64,000 nt of DNA. Source: Gadus chalcogrammus. Its lineage: Eukaryota; Chordata; Actinopteri; Gadiformes; Gadidae. The translations under genes and the position numbers were made by a program. Under the pieces are notes generated by a model that had not been told where the DNA came from, searched no databases, and worked only from the letters and a program-made list of their open reading frames with translations. Each line of letters begins with the position of its first letter. Within the stretch, counting starts at the first letter, position 1. Shown piece after piece: positions 1-9,194 of the stretch. Where the stretch lies: contig NC_079415.1 of assembly GCF_026213295.1 (NCBI RefSeq), positions 22,220,639 through 22,284,638 on the forward strand. Direction: 5' to 3'.

Positions 1-453
1 GCAGCGGGGTTGTGATAATAACCGGTTGGAATGGATGAGTGACTTCAGACGATTCCGACTGCATCTGGATGATATTTTGCTCGGTTGAAATAGCTGCTGA
101 GTGAAATAGGGGTCCAGGATTTAGATGAACATCTCCAGATAGTAGTAGTAGCAATCGAAGTAATATTTTGACAGAAGACTGGCTGTCCTTCCGTCTAATT
201 GTAGTTGTGAGTACTGGCGTGAGCAGCTGGGCCCGGCCGTCCTTGAGAAGCCTTGTGTAGGCTGCGACATATCCAAAACCAAAGAATTTCAACTGTGCTT
301 TTGCTGATAAAATGCCCAGTAGATCAGCGGTTGTAGGCCTGTGGGGATGGTTTTCCTTTGCGGCCAGAGTCTCTGGTGCATCGCAGCTGACCCAAACCGG
401 CAACAGTAGTAGGAAGCCACAGGTGAGGAGGTACAGCCCGGCATTGCTTTGTT
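1..453 (-). CDS. Retroelement-type open frame with a 2A-like motif, partial
   Basis: One minus-strand frame is open from about 453 to the window edge. Reading 5' to 3' it has a hydrophobic start (LLTCGFLLLLPVWVSC), a middle with FFGFGYVAAYTRLLKDGR, then a leucine run followed at 136-110 by GDVHLNPGP. That last motif fits the 2A ribosome-skipping consensus (D-V/I-E-x-N-P-G-P) except that E is H. Such motifs are known near the N-terminus of several non-LTR retrotransposon proteins, so a LINE-type ORF is my first guess. No convincing ATG opens this frame here, so the start probably lies in an upstream exon; the intron-like repeat at 489-1035 would fit. Translation continues past the 2A motif towards position 1. 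A cellular gene with a leader peptide is the alternative. Confidence 0.45.
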
Positions 454-488
454 CATGCTGGCCTTTGTTCTTTTTGAACAGTGACTTA

Positions 489-1035
489 TAATATATGACT
501 TATAATACTTGTAGTTTTATCTAATATTCTGGAAACAAAGTTTAAAGCCTATTTTTTGTGATTTTTCCAAACAGAACCGTATTTATTTCAAATGTTTTAT
601 TCTGCATACAAAGCACATCTCAGTCATTGATGCAAGGTAGCCATCACACACCACATTAAAGATAACATCGTGACCTGATTTAAACATTTAGGAAACATGT
701 TTCTTGTTCATAGCAACGGTCAATATCGTTTATGCAAGGCTCTTCAAATAAAATTACACTAAAATAAAGTTTACATTTAAAGACGCAGCCTTTTTCATCC
801 TGTAGCCGTACTGGCTGTAGGGCTCGGATAGGCTACTAGCTGGCTAAAATACGTCTGTGCACATTTATGACAGTGTAGTTTCTTAAATAAATCAGTCGAA
901 TTAAATTGCTACTGTACAGTTCTAAACGGGCTACCCACTACATTTGGGCTGATACTATCAATTTTTGTGGCGTAGTTTTAGTCCTACTTCTTATTTTTAG
1001 TCTCTTAACCATTCAATGCGTGCTCTTACCTGAGG
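489..1035 (-). repeat. Dispersed inverted repeat, arm 1 (intron-like)
   Basis: This block is the reverse complement of 24974-25656, sharing long exact runs such as those around the poly-A signal-like and TTTGTTTCCAGAATATTAGA segments. Arm 2 carries about 150 bp that arm 1 lacks (between GATGTGCTTT and TATGCAGAAT). Similarity stops exactly at CTCAG/GTAAGAGC (1035 side), which reads on the minus strand as a splice donor. The sequence upstream of that donor differs between the copies. It therefore looks like a shared first intron attached to different leader exons, or a repeat family with exchanged 5' ends. No protein of its own is evident. Confidence 0.75.
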
Positions 1036-1573
1036 TAAAGCGAAAACTGCAACTTCCGCCAAGGACGACGGTCGGAAGATCCGGAAACAGATGTACGTAA
1101 CATTGGCTTGTGTAATTAACAAGGATACAATGCTGTGTTAAGGGCAAGAAACGTCACAGATATTTTTTTTAAATCATCGTTAGGGTAAAAACCAAAAAAA
1201 CGGACATTACACTACTACCGGGATAGGTCCTCTGACTTCCAATGGGACAGGTGCCCGCAGCGTCTTTCAGCCCGTCCCTAGCAACCTGACGTCATTGAAA
1301 CATCTGTCTAGCCATACACATCTTTCTTATAACTATCAAGTAGGACAGATAGCGTCTATTAGAGCCGATGTCGGGTTAATACAAGAGTGACTGGAGCAGC
1401 CACTCACCGGAAATCCCAAGAAAGAAGACGCCATAATGTTGTTCAATAGGAGAACATTATTACAAGGTTACATCCAATATCTTATTACACGGGTCTTCTC
1501 AATGCCGTGGAATGCTCGGTTCACCCTTCACAACTTCCGGCGTGAATTATATTTGATAATTCATCGTTGCGAA
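1036..1573. other. Promoter-like sequence without an assignable gene
   Basis: No open frame of note. The minus strand has a short candidate first exon at 1434-1408 (ATG, nine codons, then GTGAGT donor). The stretch 1349-1385 (GCGTCTATTAGAG...GTCGGGTTAATA) resembles sequence at 14270-14300 and 19311-19341, so this flank shares ancestry with the tandem-repeat region downstream. Nothing else recognised. Confidence 0.4.
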
Positions 1574-2904
1574 TGTAGCAGGATGGGCCTTTAATTAGTG
1601 CTGCAGTACCGGCCTATCACTGTTGGGTGCGCTGCCTATAAAGGTGAGTGGTTGTGCACTGGGAGCCCTCTTGCCTGGGTGCTCCTGGCTGCCCCGCCTC
1701 CTGTTATCGCTCCTGTTATCACCGCACCTGATCGCCTCACCTGATCGCCTTTTAGCTGGATCATGCAGCTCACCGTTGTTTGGTATGTAGTAGTTGTGTG
1801 CATCTGTGTACCTTCTAAACTTTGCACAAGTCCTCAACATTGGCTTCCATCCCTCAGGCAGTTCATGGCCGGGTCTTCCTTCTCCCGTATCGACCCCAGT
1901 TGTAGGGCGTGCGAGTGTTTTCCTCCTCTACCTGTTGCAGCGGGGAGCGATCAGCTGACTGATCGAGTTGCACTTGTAATTGTGCTGCTCGGTACAAGTG
2001 ATCCCCTTCCTCCCCTTTGATGTTCATTAAACTCCTGACGGTATGTGGATAAGATGACGCTAACTCAAGTTACTACAGTTGTTGTTCAGCCTCTAGAACA
2101 AATGTATTTTTCTATGGCAGGGTTGACGTGTGTGTGGGCGGTTTCTGCCAGCACGTTCCCCCCACTCTTCACGCTGCTGTTGGCCGGCTGCTGTTTTGTC
2201 CACTGGTTTATATAGCCAACACATCCATCCTACTCTGCATCTCCTACTGTGCTGTACCTGCCACCGAGTATGGTGATTGCTGCCTCATCCTCAGTCTCAT
2301 TATCTTAATCTATTAATTTAACCGACTTCTAACTGATCTTATTGATGATATTATTTGTGTTTTGTGGGTTGCTTTGCATGTTTGTTTTGGTTTAATTCGT
2401 TTTCTTAGTTATTTTGGTTTGGCTTAATTGCTCTACTTGTTCATTTGGATTTATCAGTTTGGATAAATCTCCATTGTTTTGATTTAATTTCTTTGTTAGT
2501 TTTCTTTTGGTTTGCATTTATTGGGGTTGTTTAAGTTGTGGGTTGAAGCGATTTAACCCTGATTTAAACCCCATTAATTAATTGCCCTCTCCTTTTTGTG
2601 TATTTTGTGTGTGTGTGTGTGTGTGTGTTCGCTTTACTGTGGTTGTGTGAACATATTTTATTGAGAAGTCATGTTTAAAGATTATATATATTAATTAAAA
2701 GGAATTTAGTTTTTATGCTGGACCCAGTCTCAAGCTTTCATTAGTAAACGAACTTGTGTGCTTTAATTTAGGTTAATCTAACTCTCCAGGTGAAATTCCT
2801 GGGGTGGAGTTGTTGGCAATTTGTCACTAGTTCTTTAACTGAACTTTATTGAACTTTATTGAACTTTACAGAACTTATTGGTTCCTCGACCGCCGAATGC
2901 CACA
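1574..2904 (+). repeat. Gypsy-A 5' LTR
   Basis: It begins TGTAGCAGGATGGGCC and ends CGCCGAATGCCACA, and recurs at 12276-13562. The copies differ by a 14-bp duplication in the 3' LTR (TTGGCCGGCTGCTG), a ~35-bp segment missing from the 3' LTR near 13415, and a longer GT run here (2608-2628). The exact 3' end may be 2902 or 2904. Short open frames inside it are by-products. Confidence 0.92.
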
Positions 2905-2906
2905 TT

Positions 2907-2926
2907 TGGCGTTGTCGGCAGGATTC
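2907..2926 (+). other. Gypsy-A primer-binding site, tRNA-Ser type
   Basis: TGGCGTTGTCGGCAGGATTC lies just after the 5' LTR and matches, with one mismatch, the complement of the 3' end of vertebrate tRNA-Ser (…GAATCCTGCCGACTACGCCA). Confidence 0.75.
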
Positions 2927-3133
2927 TTACTTTTGGAAAGCAGAGACGTGTGGCCCAGTTTCTTTATATAATTTGTTTTGTTATTTTAATAGTCCCCAGG
3001 GTACATATTTGATGTAGATGTTTTGAATTGTGTTCAGAGGCAAAACAGCAGCTTGGCCTTTCGTGGTCCGCAGAGTCCCGGTGAGAATCCAGTTGTGGGG
3101 TTGTTGTGTCCTAGTCTGACTGTAGTGTTAGTT

Positions 3134-4161
3134 ATGGATGTAGAGCTGCAGGAGTTGAGGGAGCTGGTGGCGCAGTTAAAGGTGGACAATGAGAGGTTGC
3201 GGCAGGAGCAGGCTGTGGCCGTGCCCGGTCCTAGTTCTGAATCCTCCACTTCTTCTGTGCCACCTCTGGCCCCTGTTACTACTAGGAACCCCATAGCAGA
3301 GAGGCTGGTTTTTGTGCCAAGGGATAGAAAGTGTCCTATGTTCAGGGGAAAATCAGGTATGGGGTTGACTGAGTGGCTTGAGGAGGCTCAAGCCTGCATG
3401 CGGGCGCGTCACTTATCCACATCTGAGCAAGCCTTTTTCTTGTTTGATCATCTTGAGGGTGAGGCTCGAGAGGAGATCAAATATCGGTCTGTTGTGGAGA
3501 AGGAAGACTCAAAGTCTTATGAAGCCTTACAGGAGGCGTTCTTCTCCCGACGGCAACAAGAAGGGGAGACACTGCATGAGTTCTCCCTCGCGTTGTTGAG
3601 CTTGATGGAGTCGGTGAAAAGAAGTGCACCTGGTGGGATGACGAATGCAGACGTTTTGCTGCGCGACCAATTTGTCGAGCATGTTTTGGACGGTGCCTTG
3701 CGTCGCAAGCTGAAGCAGTTGGTCAGGAGGCAGGCTACTGCTACTTTGCTTGATGTCCGGGGTGAGGCGATCCGTGGAACGGGAGGGGTTCCCTGGGGGG
3801 GGGGAGGGGTCGGAGTCATTCCGTTCCTTCAGCTTTTGGTCTCAAGTACGGGGTACAGAGTGGCTCCCGGGGAGCAACCACTCCCACTCAGGGACAGGAA
3901 ATGGTGGAGATGAGAGAGATGTTAAGGTTGCAGCAAGAACATATGAACCAACTTACCCAGAGCATCGCCACATTGCAGCCCTCTCATCTGCGCCACCCTC
4001 CACCTCGTCGTGGCCCTGTTATATGCCGGCGCTGCCAACAGCCAGGTCACTACGCAAGCCAGTGTGATGGCGTTCAGGTTTCTGCTTGCACACAGTCTTC
4101 TTTGCCTGGTCGTCAACCGTCTAACAGGCATTTTCATCAGGCCCAGGAGCCGGAAAACTAG
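3134..4161 (+). pseudogene. gag: Gypsy-A gag, frameshifted
   Basis: The start is taken at 3134 (MDVELQELRELVAQL), a predicted coiled coil; the upstream in-frame ATG at 3023 lies in untranslated leader. The capsid region includes FRGKSGMGLTEWLEEAQACM and DQFVEHVLDGALRRKL, typical of the PNMA-related gag of teleost Ty3/gypsy elements. Around 3775-3800 a G-rich tract shifts the frame. The downstream frame carries the nucleocapsid zinc knuckle CRRCQQPGHYASQC (CX2CX4HX4C, about 4027-4068) and stops at 4159-4161. The product would package element RNA into virus-like particles. As written it cannot yield intact Gag. Confidence 0.85.
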
Positions 4162-4867
4162 CAGGAAGTTCTTGAGCTGATGTCGTCTTGCCCGCATGTT
4201 GCCGTGAACATGGGTGGAGCTCAGGTTCTTTGCTTGGTAGACACCGGTTCCATGGTGTCTACAGTTGCAGAAAGCTTTTTCCTGCAACACTTCCAGCCTT
4301 GGGGGCATGAGAGGCTCCAAGCTTGTAATTGGCTGAAGCTTAGAGCAGCCATGGGTTGGACATCCCTATGTTGGCTACCTAAAGTTAGATGTCGAGCTCT
4401 GTGGCACTTCAGTGCCGCGGTGTGGGGTTTTGGTGGTGAAAGATCCTCCGGGAGTGGTGTCTGCTCAGGTTCCTGGTATTCTGGGGATGAACATTATTCA
4501 TCAATGTTATCAGGTGCTCTTTGGACAGCATGGTCTTGTTCAATTTGCTCTCTGTATCAGATGCACCAGAGACAGTTACGCAGGCACTACAGAAGTGTCA
4601 TCAGGCCAGCAGGCAAGCCCCTCAGCACGCAGCAGGCCAGGTCAAGGTTCGGGGTGGGAAGGCATGCCGTATCCCTGGTGGTACGATGACAATAGTTACA
4701 GCAACATGCTCCGAGCAGTACTCAGGTACTAGGGTGTGGTTTGAGCCTTCGGAGTCTGGCCTACCTGCTGGACTGCTTGCTTCACCTGCTTTGGTTCGGG
4801 TAGTGCGTACATCCCGATTGTAAATGTTGGCTCCACTAGTGTTTTGCTGTACCCTCGTACTGTGGTG
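4162..4867 (+). pseudogene. pol: Gypsy-A pol, protease portion
   Basis: Aspartic protease with active-site LVDTGSMVSTV at about 4231-4263. The frame breaks after ~4330, and the distal protease segment (VVSAQVPGILGMNII, about 4451-4495) is in another frame. Coding similarity runs to CTGTGGTG at 4860-4867, where the DNA-transposon block begins; pol resumes after the repeated CTGTGGTG at 9196-9203. Confidence 0.8.
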
Positions 4868-5687
4868 TAGCCTGGCGATGTCATACTCATAATTCTAGTC
4901 AGAATATGAGTCTGAGACCGAACCATTGGGCTGTGATTATAGGGCGGAACCAGGAAGGAAAATGCCTCTTCGCTCAATTGGATAGACCTAAAACCAATCA
5001 GAGCAACGTAGAATGTGACGCATGTTGTGCGAAGCGCAGCTATTCTCAAACTAACTCAACTGAGCGCACGTTCGAAGAAGTAGAAAAAGAAGATGGACAT
5101 AAACGATTTATGCCTGTTTTGTAAAAAGAATTTAAGGATACACGGACAAATTGGCAACACGGTCAGCATTTTTGGGAAAAAAAGTAAAAGCGCTGAGCGC
5201 TCTTTGGTGACGTGGTTGATTACGTTAATGTGTATCATCTGTCCATCAACGTATAAAGCCCGCCCTTACAATTTGATTGGTCGGATCACTTTTTGATCTG
5301 ACCTAATACCTCCCAACAAGCTCAATTCCAGACTGAATCTCCAGACCAAATATTTTGTGGCCGGAGTTCAGGCTGGTATCCAGCAGGGGCGTTGCTAGAC
5401 CTAGAGTTTTACTGGGGCACAGGCCCCAACTGCCAACATTTTTTTTTACATGTGCACAATATGAAATAGATGGATACAGGAAGGGTATGTACGAGCTTCA
5501 AAATCATTGTCTCTGTCATACTGTAGTAGAGATGCACCGATCAACCGGCCGCCGATTAAAAAAGCCGGTTTTGTATCCAATCGGTGACCTGCCGGTCACT
5601 GTCGTAATTTCCGTTTTTCGGCCGATCAAACTCACCCGCATGCGCGGTGCGTAGCAGCTCAAGGCGCCCAGAGCGCGGGAAGAAAAC

Positions 5688-5790
5688 ATGTCGCTGGTTT
5701 GGACTTATTTCACTGTGTGCCAGGACGACCCAAAACACGCTGTTTGTAATGCTTGCAAGTCAAAAATAAGCCGTGGGGGATCATGTTGCT
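5688..5790 (+). pseudogene. BED zinc-finger N-terminus of a hAT transposase, fragment
   Basis: From the ATG at 5688 the frame reads MSLVWTYFTVCQDDP… then CNACKSKISRGG, which fits the aromatic-plus-CX2C half of a BED finger, the DNA-binding N-terminus of ZBED/hAT transposases. It is cut off after about 33 codons where the nested insertion begins; the H…H/C half is missing. Confidence 0.65.
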
Positions 5791-6795
5791 AGGTACGCGT
5801 CCTGCGTCCCTGACGCATTAAAATCTGAAAGGACGCACTAAACTCACTATCCATGCGTCCCGGGGACGCATCTAATTTTCCCCATGAAAAACGATACATT
5901 GTGAACATTAAACAACTCGTGTTTAATCACAGTAACTGGCCAAAGAAACCTTCTTGTGAGCAGACCAGACAAGCGCTGTTTCAACCCTCTGCGCATCTAC
6001 TCGGCGCAGACGTGATCCCCTGTACAAAGTATCGCGACATGCTAATTTAGCCGCTACCAAAACAACTAGCTCGTCACCGCTGATTTCATTTCAACAATTA
6101 AAAATACGAACTTCATAGTAAATAAACCCACGTTTCCACTGCTCGATGCTGTGCTCATTCGTGTCGATTATGTTGTAACGTTTAGGGGACGTGCTGTCAT
6201 GAAATAAATGAAACATAATCCGGTGGTGGTGATGAAAACTACATTGAACGGCAGCCGCCATATTGTTATGCCCAAACGGCGCCTGCGCATACATCGCGCT
6301 TCCAACGAGATCCCGTTTTTCTCGAGAAACAGGCAGAGAAGAGAGAACGCAAAAATACCACCAAAGAAAAAGATTAAACCTATTGCAGGTCAGCCAACTA
6401 TTGCAGCTGCATTTTCTGTCCCCACTACCTCTGCACTCCTCCCTGACTCTGATCAGCCTAGAGAGAGTACCTCAACATTGCCTGTACCTACTTCTGCCTC
6501 CCCCTCTACTGAGCCTGATGAGCCCACTGCAGAAGAAGTGCCTCAACCTTCTACATGTTCCTCCCAAAAAAAGCGAACTTTTCTGAAGCAGTGGCTCACC
6601 ACATACAAATGGCTGCGCTTTTCAGATGACAATTTCATGCATTGAGTTTAACACTATTCATTTCATTTAAGAAATAGAATAATAATAAAAAAGAAACACA
6701 TTTTTTAAACTGGGGAGTCGGGACCCATTGAATTTCTCAGGGACCCACCCAACTCGCCACCTGTGGGTCCCGGGGACTCACTACATTGAAAACCT
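5791..6795 (+). mobile_element. Insertion with TTF-type hAT N-terminal fragment
   Basis: Between the truncated BED exon and the right subterminal part of the host hAT lies ~1 kb with GC-rich, roughly inverted ends (GCGTCCTGCGTCCCTGACGC near 5797; GGGTCCCGGGGACTCACT near 6765). Inside, 6208-6645 is an open frame rich in Pro/Ser/Thr ending FLKQWLTTYKWLRFSDDNF, which resembles the lead-in to a TTF-type zinc finger of hAT transposases. The exact ends and superfamily are uncertain; no clean target duplication was found. Confidence 0.4.
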
Positions 6796-7393
6796 ATCAA
6801 CATATTATATGATTATAATTATTTCTTAGAAAATCGGTATCGGAAAAACCGGTTTTGGCAGGTCAGACCTCCTTAAAAAACGGAAATCGGTATCGGCCAA
6901 GAATTTTGCAATCGGTGCATCTCTATACTGTAGGCTATATTAAAGCACTGGTAAAGGTAAAGACGCAAAGATGGATTCATGAGTACCGTACAATTATATT
7001 TATTTAAACACATACACATCTCAAAGATTTACAAATAAGGTAACTGACAAATAAACAAAAAGTCTCTTTATGACCTTCACCTCTTTATCAGGAGAAGTCT
7101 ACACATCTATATTTATTTAGAAGCTGTGTGGAAACAGCATAATTTTGCCAGAACGACATGTACTAAAAAGGCAAGAAACAAGGTTTAAAACTAATAGAAT
7201 TTCTGACTTAAGGTGAGGTGGCTCATTGCCACCAATCAACCTGGAAAATGTTATAGAACCATCAAAGCTCTTAAATTAAACTAAATAAGGCCATACACTA
7301 CTGCATAGAGCCTTTTTAAATGATTATTTTTTCACTATTAAGCTGTATCGCCGCGCCTTCATGGTGGCAAAGCGGTCAATAACGTGGCTTTGA

Positions 7394-7618
7394 TCACTTT
7401 GCATAGTTGTCCTTTTCAATGGACAAAAGAGAAAGTTGGTGAAGCCTTCCTTGCCCCATGGTTGACCTAAGCCAGGTGTGGAGCCTTCTCAACACACTGA
7501 AAGATCGCTCACAACTACAACTGTTTACAGGAATTGTGAGTGCAATGATCTGAATTATCTGTGTCAATGTTGGGATCATTGTTGGATCCAGTATGTTAAA
7601 TACACCCTGTATATCCAT
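7394..7618 (-). pseudogene. hAT transposase C-terminal dimerisation segment
   Basis: The minus-strand frame contains NSCSCERSFSVLRRLHTWLR followed by GQGRLHQLSLLSIEKD. This is the conserved hATC dimerisation region (SxERxFS…) of TTF-finger hAT transposases. Everything upstream, including the RNase H-like catalytic core, is gone, so it is a relic of the element at 5384-9190. Confidence 0.75.
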
Positions 7619-7723
7619 AATTCCTTTTTGTGTTAAGGAAGTTTTTGTCTAAAACTTCCTCAAGTTTTGAAGACAGACAATTTTTCATTCATTATTCATT
7701 TTCCGCGTGTGTGCGTGCACACA

Positions 7724-7724
7724 T

Positions 7725-7763
<39 letters not shown>

Positions 7764-7769
7764 TGTGTG
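7724..7769 (+). repeat. (GT)n microsatellite
   Basis: About 22 GT dinucleotides with one interruption (GTGTGGTGTG). Confidence 0.95.
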
Positions 7770-8445
7770 CTATAAAACTACAGGCTACAGACGCTCAGTA
7801 TTGAAAAACTGGTGCTAATTATGTGGGCAACATTCTTTAACAGCAATCAAGTTGTCATTGTTTGTGTCAAACAAGTTGTGAATTTGATGTAACGTTAAAA
7901 AAGGAGATGACTTACTCTGGGCTGTTTCCAGCTCCCGTGGTTTCCAACGAAACATGATTAACAAAAAACAAGGAATTGAAAGCTACTTACAATATACCTA
8001 GGTTACATTAATTTCCCCTGATGGCAGCAATTGTTCCACTTTCAGCTGGAATTCACGGTACATCAAAACCACGTGTCTTCTTTAGATTTCAGTTCCCTTT
8101 ATTTATTCACACAGTTCAGCAGCGGCATTTATTCAGAATCAGAGCCCAAATTAAAGCTGCATTTAGGGCGACTATCACTACCCAGCAGAAAAATAGATGC
8201 ACTATAAATGGTTTTGTATAGCAGTCACGAACATGAGCATAGTTGTGGAAATGCTGGTGTTAGAAAACAAAGTTGACGGGAATTAAAGTGCTGCACATCG
8301 ACTGTACAAATGTAGATTATTCATCACAATAATTTTAATTCAGAAATCGAATAGGCTAATAAACTCTGAATTGTGAGATAAAATTCAGCATTCTGATAAT
8401 AAAGTCAGAATACTTGGATAAAATCCGAATTCTGATAATTAAATC

Positions 8446-8691
8446 CAGCATTAAAGGTTCATTTAAGAAGGTTCTCACCAGTCATTTGTCGCCTGGTCGC
8501 AGTGTCAAGTTTTTTTTAAAGTAGTTCACTAGTCGTAGCGTGCAAATAAATTGCAGTGTCAGAATTCTGAGAATTTTGTCAGCATTCAGATTTCTCAGAA
8601 TTCTCTTACACTGCAAATTAAAGCGCTACTACTAGCAAACTAGTTTCAGCGTGACTGGAGAGAACTTCCTTAAATTAACCTTTAATGCTAG
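8446..8691. repeat. Fold-back MITE
   Basis: The whole 246 bp is an imperfect hairpin: CAGCATTAAAGGTTCATTTA at the left pairs with the right end TAAATTAACCTTTAATGCTA, and the pairing continues through GTAGCG, TGCAGTGT and GAATTCTGAGAA near the centre. No obvious target duplication. No coding capacity. Confidence 0.7.
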
Positions 8692-9194
8692 ATTTGCATC
8701 AACGCTATTGCGTGAATTAGTATGGTTCTCTTTCATGGAAGCCGGAAGTGGGAGATTCCTTTTTTTTTACCATTATTGTTTTATTAACAAATTTCTCCTA
8801 CAGGGGATTGATAAAGTTCTATCTAGACTATTGAACAGAAAGAAACACTTGGTCATACTTTACACACTTTCAGAAGAGTCACGTGGACGAATCCGTAAAT
8901 AACTGATTTTTTTCATTGGTTGTTGCGTTAAATCTTACCCAGATACAATAGGGCTATTTTCTGATTGGCTTTTATGTAGCCCCTTTCGTTTTTTGATTGG
9001 CTGGTAAGAGGCAGGCTCGACTGAAGACTCCCGAGGCAGCAGGAGATGCACTTGATGAATCCTGCCGATTCCATAGCGAGAGCGGCGCTTCTGCAGATGA
9101 ATTTAATAATGATCAATGGAATTTTACTGGGGCACTGGAGACTTTTACTGGGGCACGTGCCCCAGTAAAAAGGGGCTGACGACGCCTCTGGCTA

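Larger units (their letters stand above)
5527..6925 (+). mobile_element. Non-autonomous hAT with TAGAGATGCACCGAT termini
   Basis: TAGAGATGCACCGAT at 5527 is mirrored by ATCGGTGCATCTCTA ending at 6925, and the 8-bp duplication TACTGTAG is present on both sides (5519-5526, 6926-6933). Subterminal AATCGGTATCGG motifs are present near the right end. It keeps only the start of a transposase (BED finger at 5688) and contains another insertion at about 5785-6795. Confidence 0.9.
5384..9190 (-). mobile_element. hAT-type element with CAGGGGCG termini, internally deleted
   Basis: The left end CAGGGGCGTTGCTAG…TTTTACTGGGGCAC (5384 on) and the right end (reverse complement CAGAGGCGTCGTCAGCCCC…TTTTTACTGGGGCAC, to 9190) are terminal inverted repeats with further subterminal similarity. 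The only transposase remnant is the C-terminal dimerisation segment on the minus strand at 7394-7618. It carries three further insertions (5527-6925, 8446-8691, a GT microsatellite). No 8-bp duplication is seen at its ends (GTATCCAG versus GCTAACTG), possibly lost with the right arm of the outer element. Confidence 0.65.
4868..9194 (+). mobile_element. Nested DNA-transposon block inside Gypsy-A pol (outer element)
   Basis: Pol is split by this block with target duplication ACTGTGGTG/CTGTGGTG on both sides (4859-4867 and 9195-9203). The outer ends are TAGCCTGGCGATGTCA at the left and …TCTGGCTA at the right, read as the termini of one element. Its right part is almost wholly replaced by the inner hAT at 5384-9190. 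At 5093-5296 a 67-codon frame starts MDINDLCLFCKKNLRIHG; the CX2C suggests a zinc-finger exon of its transposase. I do not know the superfamily; an 8-9 bp duplication would fit hAT or MULE-type elements. Confidence 0.6.

Noticed and set aside
1574..1577. Target-site duplication for Gypsy-A
   Set aside because: GCGAA before the 5' LTR and CACCA/CCAAG after the 3' LTR do not match under any sensible LTR boundary.
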